This document shows positions 44,101 through 58,069 of a stretch of DNA of 64,000 bases, one piece after another. How positions within the stretch are numbered: the stretch's first letter is position 1; every line of letters begins with the position of its first letter. Below the pieces are notes generated by a model, which was given only the letters and a program-made list of their open reading frames with translations, made no database searches and was not told the origin of the DNA. The stretch comes from Sipunculus nudus (taxonomy: Eukaryota > Annelida > Sipuncula > Golfingiida > Sipunculidae), in assembly GCA_026874595.1 (NCBI GenBank), contig CM049314.1, positions 64,020,800 to 64,084,799 on the forward strand, read 5' to 3'. The position numbers and the translations under genes are program-made.

Positions 44101-47100
44101 TATTTATGCTAATAACTTAAACAAGGGACCTATGGGTCACGGCGCTCAGCTGTTATATATGATAAAAAATATGATTTAGATATGATTCACGTGCTGGTTT
44201 TGTGTGGTAATAAATATAAGCTGTATTATAAGTTGTTGTTGTTTAGCTTATGTATGATTTTGATAGTATCTTTGGAGACAGGGAAGAGGATTGATTTCAT
44301 TTATTTTATTAACAAATGGAATACTATTGTCACACAGATTTTGACTTGGCCATATAACTTATAAGCAGAACATATAATATAAGAGTTTAACTATTAATTA
44401 AATAATTTTACAAATATTGTCCCAAATATAATTTTTATTAAAAATAATTAGAAAATCTTATGATTTTTTAAAATGAAATATAACTGAAATGATTATTAAA
44501 ATAATATTAAAGAATATATTCATGAATGCATTCATGAATACATTTTGAAAGTATTTGCACTGGTATTCATATACTTTAATTTTTACCTGAATTCCCTTTC
44601 TTTATGCAAGAAATTTTATAATGGAGTACATATTCATATTCGTATTTAAATACAATTGCAAATTAATCGCACCATGTCAGGTATTTATTCAGTTTTCACC
44701 AAACAATGATGTTGAGAATCCAGAATATACAAAATTAACACATTTAAATAATGATCATAAGTACCTGGTTTTATGGCTTTTATTTATATTTAAAAAAATA
44801 ATGTAATATATTCATTTTGGACTAATTTCACATCAATGTACACACTAGACACAGTAGGAATCTAGATTAATATTATCAACTGCATCTTTGTCTATCATTA
44901 ATTTCCTTCATATGATCCCCAATCATTAGTAATGAATAATATGATTTACTTTTTTATCATTAAAATTGAACTGAAAAATACCATAGGTGACTGCATGGTG
45001 TTATTTGGAATACATGACATTCTATCCATCGATACAAGATTCTTATATCATCAGTAACTGCAAGTTAATTTCCTGTTATTATAAACTAACAAATTCCTTT
45101 TCTATTTTTCTTTAATTTGTTATTAAAAACCAACACAAATTTATTAATTTATTGTTCATTGTTATGTTGTTGGTTAAAACTACTAGATGAGTTGGGTTGG
45201 ACACCTGGATCAACTGTGGCTGGCCATTATATAATAAGCTGCCTGGAGCCCCAGTTTATGCCTCCCGTCAAGCATGCATAATTTGCTGAAAGTTCAACAA
45301 GGTCAACATACAGGTGACTCAAGAGGGGCTGGAGAGGGCCAAAGTCTGACATGGTCTCATAGAAACATTAACAAAAGCTACAATTTTTGGCCAATTTCTT
45401 TCAGCTTTCTAAACTAAAAAGCTGAAATCCTTATGTGTGCATGACATGAAAATTATATCAACAGTGCTCACAGGAAACAAACGTGCCATGGTCAAAGTTG
45501 AGCAAAATATAAGGTACTAATTTTATATTTATACTAATAACTTATAAAATCTGAAAAATTCAGAACTAATTTTGGGTATTCAATTGAATCTTGATTAAAT
45601 AATGTTACATCCCTGACAAAAAAATCTCTAGCTTCAGCAATCTCCTTGTTAAGGGAGTAAATTATTTCTTGATTTTTTACAAAGTGCATTATGTTTGCGC
45701 CCATAACTTAAAACAGTTATGCAATACTGACATCATATCTGGCATGTGCATAGAGAATGTATAGAAAAATATGTATATTATATATGATTAAAGTCAGATC
45801 AGTTGTTTTGATATTAGGCAGTCTTGAAGTGTAACAATGGGTTTTTAATGGAAAAATGAAGTTTTTCATTAATATCTCGAAGGTATTAAGTCCTAGTGAC
45901 CAAATTCTTGGCATGGTAGGGGATTTTGGAGACATCTAATTGTATGCCAAATTTTAGGAACTGAGAGCTGAAGCTGGGGAGCTGAGCTCTTGCAAACTGC
46001 ATAACACTAACTTGATGTAAACAATATGTTACATGGTGTTTGAAAACTTGAATAAAATCTACAGTTTTTGATCAACTGGTTTCAAATTTTTGGTGTTAAC
46101 AGACAAAATGCTAACAAAAACATGCTGTGAAAATTAAATCCACAGTACTTACAGGAAAAAAACGTGCCATGGTCAAAGTTGGGCAAAATTTAAGGTACCA
46201 ATTTTTTATTTTTGTTAATATTTTAAAAAAATTTAAAAGATTTTGATCTAATTTTGGGTATACAATTTAATTTTGATTAATTAAAGTTATATTACTGGAA
46301 AAAAAGTCCATAGCTTTAACATATTTTGTGTTAAGTGATCAAATATCTTTCCTGATTTTTTACAAAATGCATTATGTTTGGGCTCATAACTGTTTTAAAT
46401 TATATTATACAGACATAATTTCTGGCATGTACATAGGAACTATATAGAGGAATATTTATGTTAAATATGAGGAAAAACAGTTGAGTCCTTTTGATATTAG
46501 GCAGTCCTGAAGTGTGAAAATAGGTTTTTAATAAAACATTAAGGTTTTTCCTTAATTTCTCAAAGGAACGAAGTCGCAAAGACCCAGTTTTCGGCTTGGT
46601 AGGAGATCTTGGGGACATCTAACATTATGCCGAAATTTGGATTCCTAGGTCTTACGGTTTCAAAACGTGCCACATCTACAGACGGACGGACGGACAGACG
46701 GACGGACAAACGGACGGACGACGGACAATGGACCACGACTATAGCTCAGATGACTTATAGTCAGCTGAGCTAAAAACTTGCAAAATTCAAATCTGATTTT
46801 GGGTTAACAATTGGATCTTGATTTAATAAACTTATAACCCTGAAAAAAAGTCTCCAGCTTCAGCAATTCTCATGTTAAGTGAGTAAATATATTTCCTGAT
46901 ATTTAAAAAATTGCATTATATTTGGACCCATAACTTCAAAACAGTACTCACCTAATTTTTGGTATGTTTATGGAAAATGGATGGAAGAATAAGTATACTA
47001 AATATGATAAAAAAAAAACAGTGGTTTTGATTTTAGGCAGCCTTGAAGTGTAACACTGGCTTTTTTATGGAAAACAGAGGTTTGTCCTTAATATTTCTAA

Positions 47101-50100
47101 GGAATGAAGCCCTAGTGACCCAATCATTGGTATGGTAGGAGATTTCGGGGACATCTAACTGTATGCAAAATTTTGGATTCATAGGTCCAATGGTTTCAAA
47201 ACATGCCCTGTTAGCGGACGGCCGCACGACAGACAAAGGACCACGACTAAAACTCAGATGACTTATAGTCAGCTGAGCTAAAAATAAATGATGCAGAACA
47301 GGTGGACATAAAATGCATCTGTTTGGAGAGTGAACCTACCTGGTGTATCTGCCCATCCAGGATGCATCACTGAAAAGTGAATGCTGGGATACTTCTTGGC
47401 ATATTGCTGAGTCATGACCACCTGCTGTCTTTTGTTCTGTGCATATGCCATGGTCCCATCAAATGGATTCAGTTTTTCAAGCTGTAAATCTTTTGCATCC
47501 AATTTCTGCACCAACATGCCACCAGATGAAACAATCACCTGTCAAGCAGTGTATGAGTTCCACATTTATATAATAAAATATGACTGGACCTAGACACAAA
47601 ATATAAACAAACAGAAAAACCTTAATTCTAGGTCATATATTTTCACTGTATTGATAATTAATTGGGTTACCCAACACAGACATATGAAAAAATCAGCTCT
47701 TAAAGGCCCATGCCATAAAACTATGAAGTTTATTTTTAAAAGAAAAATGCACTAAAATTTGAAGGGTACCAAAGTGAATGGAACAGACATTTGACAAAAA
47801 CAAACCAGAAATACGGAATATCCTTACCACTCTTGCTTTCTCTGTTTTGCTCAGCACCGGGATGAGGGAAGTTGTCAGAATATGAACACCTGGAAAAAAG
47901 GAATTATAGTTTCAGTTTAACTCATATCTATTATGTCCTTGTATTAAATTCAGACCTAAACAAATATCATTCATGTTTGACAGTCTCAAATGAAATGGGT
48001 TTCCATGTTTTTATTTACATCTTAGGACAACTAAAATTTGAAAAAAATTCTTTCTTGACATAGCTTACTGGTAAACCTTTTGTATGTTTTCCCATGGTGT
48101 CTGAGAAAGATAGAAACCTTTTAGCAAGCCACAGGAAACTTTAATGGTTACCATATTGATGGGAATATTAATAATGAGTTTCATGAATATCCATCAGATA
48201 TTCAGAAAGTCATCATGGCGCAACCACAAAGTAGCCTTGTGACCTCTGATCTCATTTAATATTTATGGATTTTGCCAATGATCAAACTCGGGCCAGATAA
48301 TATATTGGTTAAAAGTTAAGGTGTTTTGTGAAAATCCATCAAAGCCCTAGCAAGGTATCAAGGCAACACTATATGTTAATGGATGGACAACAAACTGTGG
48401 GTATACCATAATAAGTCCTGTCATTGATGGGCATGTAATTATAACAAAAGCTAACACTTACCTGTATGACCTGGAAAAGTGTGGTGCCAGTTTTAAATTT
48501 TAAACTCTGGTAAAAAGAGGAAAGGCATTTGTGTTTGAGTGAATGGTACACAGACTATGAGAGATGCATAATAATTTGTATTATTTTGCTTAATAATTTG
48601 CATATTACTCACCAAGGGTATTTGTTGCAAAGTTTTGTTCTAAACCGTCTTCACTGACTGTTCTCTCATTGACCATACAACCTGCATTGTTAACCTAAAA
48701 TACAGATTAAAGTATATGGCCTCTATGCTTTATTGGATACATATTTCCTATGGACCATGAAACAAACAAAAGTGAGCAAGGGACCAATCGGTCATGCTGC
48801 TCAGCAGAAGTCAATGACACTATTTGGAGATTGAGATATAATTAAAATTCAATCAAGGGGTTGCATATTCAATGCACCATTTTTTTAAGTATTGTTAAAC
48901 TTCTAAAAATATTATTCTTTGACACAGTGCAAATGAATGCAGAACAAATTATTTCCAAAACCACTTTTAGACAGCTCATTTCACACATGGAAATTCATGG
49001 AGGAGGCACCATATAGCCTTAATGACACATCTAAAAAGAAAAGAAACTAATCCCTAAAAGCTCACAAATATAAACAAAACAGTCTATTGGACCATAAGGT
49101 ACCAAAGTCCATGTTTGCTAACATGCAATATCAAGTAAATTAAAGATATATGTAGCTGTATATTAAGATTGCTGATTAAGAGATACTATGTTACTCTATA
49201 ATTTAGCTTACTTACCAAAACATTCAAGGATTTCCCTGACTCTTCAAAGTCTTTCGCAAACTGAAGCACCTTTCTTGGTTCTGACATGTCAAGCAAATGT
49301 AGATGGACATCCTGAAATATAGATATATTATTGTATTATAAACATATAATTATTATAAAGAGGCCTTCTTGTATTATTTTTCATATACCTAGCCATCCTA
49401 ATATTACACTAAGGGTAGATCAATACATTTATATTTTACAGTAGGGACTAAAAAGGTGTTTTGCTAATCTCAGTTCCCATCATAATCACATCATATAAAA
49501 TGTTATCCAAGAGTTTCATTTGTGGTAGTATTATACATAAAATTTACTGTATCTTGTAGGTTTCAATGGACCTTTTTATTGGAAGGGATAATTGTCAAAT
49601 ATTAACTCCATATTCACTGTATTATGGTGCCCAAGTGTTTTTAATGGTGTGGGTGGTCAAGTGGACAGTGCCAGTACTTCCAAAATTGGTGGCTGGAGTC
49701 TGAGTCCAGTAAAAATCAAACAAGTGATAAGACTTTCCCTGGTCATTGGTGGCTGGTGTTACACCGAGTCACAAGATATATTCATTTGATATTGTACTAT
49801 GAAACAGGTTTCTGGACAGATATATTAATATGCCATGATAATATCAAACAAATTTCTACAAAAGAAATGTCTGTATGATGTGATAACATAATTTTTCTAA
49901 GGACATCTATCCCTATATGATATGGTCACACAAAGTTGTCACAGATAAATGTCCACAAAAATGGAATATCATTTAAATTTCCAGAGATTGATGTCCAAAA
50001 ATCATGATATTTTCAAATAACCTCCAGCAATATATTTATATTTTATAATATATGTCTCTTCAAACCTTTAAATATGATATGCAGTTACTTTAACATTATA

Positions 50101-53100
50101 CATGTGTTTGTTGCAAGATATCTGAAGGATTTCATGAATTTTAATAAAATGGTATATATAGCTCATTAAAGGGACCCAATCACCTATAAAGAATGTTGAA
50201 TTAACACAAAACATAGCTTCTACCCTTTAAAATAAATTTTAACCTGCCAAAAACATTGCCCTGAAACTGTTTGCTCAATACTGTAAACAAGTGTTAATAT
50301 AGTGGACCCGGCATGATCAAGAGTGTCAAGATAAACATATCGTGGGGGACTCTGTGCATCGCTGAGCAACAACACTTGCCAATCACGAGATGCCCTGACT
50401 GACTTGGCCACAAAATGTATTACATGTTCCCGCTGGCTGAAACTTTATGTGTTGCGGCTCACAATCGGACCTCCGGTCACACGGCCTTGTTATGGTAAAC
50501 GGACACACATGGACTGTGTTTACCAACATGCAGAGCCATAACAAGGTGTTAAACAGCCATATGTGAGGTACTGAAACTGTGTGCTGGGATGGTTTTGCTA
50601 GGGAAACTTTTGTATAAAGTAAAACTATACTGATATTGTGAAATAATAGGCATAATATTCCTCCTGATTATGTCCCTTTGAGGTGAAGATCTCAGATTTA
50701 TCAAATTTGGTGTAAATCCCTCAGAAATAATGAGTTTGATTGTAAGTTGTGATTGAACAGTCATACAGAAGCATGATTCAGTGACGTGACATCACTGAGA
50801 AATATGATGTCATACACCATGTGATGGTAGTGGGCAGTAGGATTTTCAGTCTACAGCATGATAATGGGTGTTTAATTTTTATTTTATAATATGTTTATGG
50901 TGGAGGTAACCACCTCCAACTTTTTAAATGCTAACTAAACTATGTATAAGTGTGAACATCAGCAGAATTCTATTTCAGTTTCGGACTTTGTGGCAGGGCA
51001 GTATCACATGCTTCCTCTCAATTCATATCTTGGTGTCAACCTGCCCGGAGACTACTGCACCTGCAGGCCATGGGTGCATAATTGTCCCCACTGCTGAATC
51101 TTACTACCAAAGAACCTCCAAAAGGCTCTATATTTAAGACTGAAACACAGCCGGATCCTTACCATTAAGCCTGCAGAGCGCTCACCCTGCGTTGGGGTCG
51201 ATCTTGATATATATTCCCGCTTTGACCGAGATTCAAACTCCCGGCTTTGAGTCCTCTGCTCTACCCCTGAGCCACAGAGGCTGTGTTTATTGTTTATTGT
51301 TATATTTACCCTTTACAGGGCGAGAACATACCTCGCATTATTTGTGTTTTTATTCAGACAGGTTCTTTTACATTAGTTTCGTACCTGATTTCCTGTCGTC
51401 TCCTTGATTTCCTCCACCGCTGCCTCTCCTCGCTCTTTGTTTCGGCAAACCATGTGTACAGTCCCCCCTGTCAAAGAAACAGTTAGTTCCTGTACAATAA
51501 TGAACATTCTACATAATAACATACTTATGAAAAGGTATGTGCTGCCATCTGTTGAGCTTTCTTCAAACTAATTTTTTTCTATATGCTTGTTTATCTGATC
51601 TTTTTTAGAACAGTTGCAGGTACCACAAACTTAACTGTTTTGCCTATTAATCCAAAGCTATGAATCAATGTGACTCTGAAATATGTATCACTTTGTGAAA
51701 GATGCATGGCTCAACTCCCTTCACTTTTATATAAATTTTTACTATCACATCTATTGCAAACTGTCTGCTTCTATATTTTTCTCAGCAGTATTCTTGAGTG
51801 ATTTTGTTGCTTGACCTTGCTAACAAAGAAACCATTTGCCAGGCAGAAATGTAAGATAGTACCTTAAAGAGCAAAATAAATTAACATAAATATGTTGTAG
51901 CTCATCAGAATATTGTAAGACTAGCCGGGAACTGCATGACCACAACCATTACTTATCTGAATTCATCAAAAGAATTAGAAAATTCAAACCCTTTGCAATA
52001 ATTTGTTTTGAATTTTACAAAATGTGTTTTCACATATGTTTCCTGTGGATGAAGAAAAAATTATGGTACTTGATTAACCTATGTTGTCTTTAAAAGAGCA
52101 CTTATTGTAGTAAAACCAGAGCTCATGTATAACCTAGGGCAAAAAATTTCTGTATGTTTCCATAATTTTACTCTCATCATGTCATTCTTTGTACACTGAT
52201 GATTACAAAGTAAATGTAATGCATTGTAATAACTTTTTGATTTAAAAGGTATTAAAATGTATCCGTTACTATTTGGAGTGTTTAATTGCTACATGTATAT
52301 ATATATATATGATGTTAATGGAAAAAGGTATGGTGACCTTAAAGCCTACAACTTTTTTACAGAGGTTCATATTGTAATCAGTGGAATTTGATAGCACATG
52401 AAAATGACTAATTTACCCCCCCTCCCTCCAAAAAAAATAATTTGAATATAGTGGTACAGCAAACATGGTATCAGTGGTGAGCTACAATTGGATATTGTAG
52501 AGTTAATATTCTGTATATTCTCACCTCTTTTGGCAACTTCTCTGGCCGTCACTTTACCAATGCCACTGTTAGCTCCTGTAATCATGAAGGACTTCCCTAC
52601 ACAGTTTACGTCCAGGTCACCAGCCTTGAAATGTTTACTGGCGCTCTCATAACCAGACCTACAAGAAAAGAATCATCACTATATAGACACTAACCATGTT
52701 GTGAGCCTCGAGCCACTTAAGCAAAAATATGATAGTTATTATTCAAATAAGGCAATGTATGGGACATTTTTAGCATGCCAAATGTACAAGACTCAAGAGA
52801 AATTGAAGTAAAATATTTATTCTAACCCATCAACAAATTTCCTGCATTTTTTCTTCCACTATCAAAGTAGCTAATAATTTATAAGTTTTATATGGCAAGC
52901 CATGCATATATGACAGATGTAACTTAATTTAGTACTACTATACTGTAGTGTCTATCTGCATGACCGTCGTGCGGATTAGCTTTCTTATCCGCACGACAGC
53001 TGTGTGTTCTCAAATATATCGTACACTAAATATATTTAAAACTTTTCAAAATAAAATTACTTCAAGTATCAGAGAAATTATTATTTTTGGGAAATTGATA

Positions 53101-56100
53101 CAATACAAAACTCTTAACAGAAATAAACTTACCACCAGATTGGTAAAGAAACTTGCTATGACAGCTGGCCAAGGAACATTTGTGTATTTAGGCCGGCCCA
53201 GGCTTTTCCAGTTTTTGGCACTGATTGTGATTGTTATGCATTGCACAATAAACTGTTGAATTTTGTCACATTATTTGTCCTGTTCATTTTATCTTACTGG
53301 ACATGAAGACTTCGACCATATGACGATCCCAAAAGTGGTAAGTCAGGTGTACTATTTTGCCTCGCTCGTTCCCGCTAAAGTGGGACCGTCCCTTATTTTC
53401 AGTTTCAAATTCTCAATGTGTACAGATCTTTGGATAAATAGCTTTCAAAAAGGTTGAAAACTGTATTCATCTATTTTCAACTGCATGCTGTTTTTGGCAG
53501 ATAAAATATGTTTTAATGGCAGTGTTCATCCATACAAAAACTCTTAAGAAATTCTCCGGAAATTCTCTGGGATTTGTTCAATTCTCTGGGAATTCTCCAA
53601 CTTTTAGATACACCCTCTAACTTGTAAGTGATAAGTTTACGGAAATCACCCAACATCTACAAATTTTAAATAGTCCTGTTGTGCTGAGTTGTCTGTTACC
53701 AGCCATATTGTTACTAATGTAAGCAGTGGATAGCCTTAGGTTCTATATTATAATATGAGAGGCTGTCGTGCGGATTGTACATCTTATTGGCATGACAGTC
53801 GTGCCGATAGCCTCAGTCACTACTATACTAAACAGCACCTGCCTACTGTTAGTAGTAGTAGTAGTCAATATGGCTCTAGGCTAGAAGCCTTTGACCCTCC
53901 AGGTATTATGTTTTACATATTTCTGAATAATTTAGATCTAGTTTCCAGGGATCCCTCAGGTTTTAGTGTCTTTCCTCTTTCTAATTTTGACCAAAGTCGG
54001 TAGTATACATATGATTTTGGAAAACCTTATCCAATCTATTTTTAAAAGCATTTAATGAGTCAGCATTTACAGTTTCCCCTGAAAGATTATTCCAAACTGT
54101 TATTATTCTATTAGTAAAAAAGTGCTGGAAACCGCGAGTTTTAGTGTGCTTTTTAGTAAGTTTTAATATGTGTCCTCTTGTTCTCTCATTTCTGTTTTTA
54201 CTGATAAGAGAAGAGGTGGTTATAGGATCATATTCTCCATGGATTATTTTGTAAACCTCAATAAGATCTCCTCTCAATCTACTGTACTCTAAACTAGGAA
54301 GCTTAAGATACAGCAGACGTTCTTGATAATTCATGTTTTTTGTGCCAATAATCTTTTTTGTGAATCTTCTCTGAACTCCTATATTATCTATATATTTCTT
54401 TAGGTTAGGGCTCCAAACAGGGTTTCCATATTCAATTATAGGCCTCGCTAGGGTTTTGTAAAGGGGTACCATAATATCTTTACATTTATTTGTGATGGTA
54501 ATCAATATTAGTCCAGAAATTTTGTTACACTTTTTAACCAACTCAGGGATATATTGTTCAAATGAGAGCTCATCATCTACCCAAACCCCCAAGTCCTTCT
54601 CAACATGTGTAATATTTAATTGCCTTAGGATTTCTTTTATTCTTTTTATGTATATACAATATATAACTATGAAATAAATTTTGCCAATAATCAAATTGTG
54701 TCACACGATTGTTTAAGTGGGCGTGGTCAATATGAGGACCAGCCAAGTCATTGCACAGCCTATTTCAGCTTTTATTCAAACATCTGCAATTTATTGTTAG
54801 AACATTGTTATAGTCCGTTCCAGCACCCCTGTCCACCTGTTTTTTCGTGATTATTTTTTTGATAATCAAAGAACGTCCAAATTTGTTGATCTTAGGGCAG
54901 AAAGAGGAAAAAGCGTAATTAACTATTATGGAAATAATAGCGTACCTTATGTCATTTTCCTGTAAACAATTTAAAACCATTTTATGAGTAACAAGTCTAT
55001 TCTGTAAAGCCATCTTATCTGTGAAATGGGCATATCAGGGATTAGTGATGACGTCATAATAGACGTGACGTACTAAAGAGGCGCCCATATTCATGGGACC
55101 AATAATCAAGAGCTGCAGACCCCTGTTTACAGCGAGACTTGTATTCTCCGCGTGCATGCGCTTCACTGTTACGTCACATTACTTTATATCCATATCCAAG
55201 GAGGATAAACAATGGCCACTTATTAGGGACGCCATGAACCACGGATATATATGAGATATGTCGGTATAGGGACATATTGGCCACCGTCGACATGGGCCGC
55301 AAGCCTCAAATGACCATGTCGGCCGCCGGTGCACAGCGGGAGGCAATATCGGCCGCCAGCTGCAATGGCCCACAAGCCCGTATTCACTCTGTCAAGTCAA
55401 CCATATCGGCCGCGGAAAGAACTACCGTAAAATCTCCACTTAAAACCGCACTTCCGATTAAAACCGCACCCAGACTTCGCCGAAATTCCAGGCGAGACAC
55501 CGCGAGGGGCTCAAATACTAAGAACCCCCCTTTAAAACCGCACCAACTTTCGCTACGGAATGATTTGACAAAAGACACAATCAAGCAATCATCTAGAAAT
55601 GAACACACGTAGGTTGCGCGACTCGGCCATTCCTGTCCACTTTAAAAATTTCTTGGGCATTTTATTTAAACACATCATAACACTTTTTTGCAGGGTCACT
55701 CAAGCATGAAGTTTGGGAAGACATAAGGGCCGGTGAACCTCTGCCTGTTTACACAGATTTTATATTCCGTGCCGTATTCTTGTTTGCTACTGATTTGTCA
55801 TTATATTTTGGAAAAAAACATTCTGCTTATCCATTTCAAGTCACTGTATATTTTAATTATAAAAGTAATATTTTGAAATCTTAATTTTTGATGAAAATTC
55901 CATTTTCTGGAATTACTCGGTAGATTCAAATCATTTTCATACCGGTTACTTCGGTATTATCTTCGTCACATCGTACGTCGACATCGCTCCATGTCACAAC
56001 TTGCTGGTGCGTTTGAAAACATCGCTGGTCAACTTAACTAAATATCAAAGTAACTGAAGTTACCTTTTCGAGATACGCACGTATAGGAAACATGACTCTT

Positions 56101-57946
56101 GAAAACGAATGATTTTAAGGTAAAATTAAAGTGGCCAGTCCGGGTTAGCAAGTTTTTTTCCTGAAGAAAGTTTCCGTGTGGAGAGCCATTTTGTCAAGGC
56201 AGTGTTCGCGCAAGGCACGCTGGGATGAAAAAGGTGGCTGTTCTATTTACCACCCACCGCGTACAGCCGTTCAAAATATTCTTAGCAGAATACCGGGGTG
56301 TTTCAGCACATGGCGGCACTCAGACTTGATTTTAAAACGATCGTCTGCCATTGTGTGACTCTTTACGATGTCAGCTTTTTATTCATTTTACGTTTTAAAC
56401 AAATAATCATTGCTAAACAATGCCGCAAATGGGTTTAAAGTAGGGTTTTATTTCAATTTTGCTTGATTTGACCATGCCCAACGAAGTGGACTGCTGTGTG
56501 TAACAGCAGGGTTGATGTAAACGTATTATTTGGTGACAATTACCAAGATTTTATAACAAGTTATATATCAGACGAAAACTAATCAGCAATATTTAATTTA
56601 TAAATAACAAATAATCTTAAATAACACATTTACACACGGCTCCCATGCATGCTAAGAACAGCCTTCGAAAGTTGCAATATTATCGCCCAAGCGCCGGCCC
56701 CAAAACGATGTCTGTCAGGAAGATATTCAGGCAACCCTTCTAGTATAAACCGCACAGTGCTTATAGGAAATCAACCTGATTTCAAGATTTTGAATTTCTT
56801 GATTAAACCGCGGTTTTAAGTGGAGATTTTACGGTAGGCCACCATATCGGCCGCCGCCAATTTATTAGGCTGCTAAGTGCATAAACCTGTAGGAGTTTGA
56901 GGGCTTTACGTTGCATAATTTATTGTCTCCCTCTCTCTCTTTCACTCTCCCCCCCCCTCTGTGTACATATCAATTTAATTTAATATTTTATATGAATTGA
57001 AAGTTTTTTTGTTCAATGTGACTACGAGCATTTTGCAAACGCGCTTAAAAGAAAATCCCCAATTGTGCTCTGGGAGCCATATCGGAATTCTGACAGGTCT
57101 GTTATTGGAAAGAGATTGAGTCCGCATAGGCACCATGCAATGATCCCTGAGAAAATGATAAAGATCAAGCTTAGCATGTTCTTGATGAGATATCCGGTGC
57201 GAAAGAAAATCACCCATTATGATCTTGTGGCCGTATTGGAAATCCGACAAGTCTGTACTTCAATAGGTCTGACGCCCTCGTATATACCAATCATCCCTGT
57301 GAATTTTGGAAAGCTCAAGTATGTTACAAGTTGTTGTTATCACGTGCGAAAGAAAATCAGCGATTGGGCTGTGGTGGCCATATTGGAATTCTGACATGAA
57401 ACAAGATTGCGATATATATGTTAACAAAATTAAAAAGGCGTGCTAAATCGCTTTAGTTCTGCACAATACTTGATAAATAAATACATCCTGCTCCATTAAA
57501 CTAGTCGCTTGTTAAACTGAATTAACTTCACTTGAAAGTAAAGTTTAAGCATCAGCAGACTTCTGTATTCAAGGTGCTGCAAAATAAAGGCCTTGATGGA
57601 ACAGTTTTAGATTAGACATTATTTATCAATTATTTAATTAATCATCTGTACCCCAAAAGTAATTGCAGGATCCACCCCTAAAATACCATGAATATTTCGT
57701 GGAACTATTTCTTACATGAAAGCCAGTGTACAATGCTTCAACTGTACCAAATTTGGTACTTTTATCACAATTTGAACAATTTTTCCATTGGCCGCCTCAC
57801 TAGAGAGAGAGAATGTTGCAAATATCCGAAATCCCTGTGAAATATTGAAACAAGTATTTCAAAATAACTTATTTGGAAGATGAGTCGGTGATTTGGTTTA
57901 TTAATTTATTTACATTTTTATTATTTTGCTTTAGTATTTATGTAGG

Positions 57947-58013
<67 letters not shown>

Positions 58014-58016
58014 CAA

Positions 58017-58069
<53 letters not shown>

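Noticed and set aside
51215-51280. Possible functional tRNA gene
   Set aside because: Boxes A and B are present but the acceptor stem and anticodon arm do not fold convincingly, and the sequence continues into a SINE body shared with 16,970-17,286.
55277-55612. 111-codon plus-strand ORF
   Set aside because: Crosses the boundary between the host element arm and the nested element at 55,425, so it cannot be an ancestral gene.
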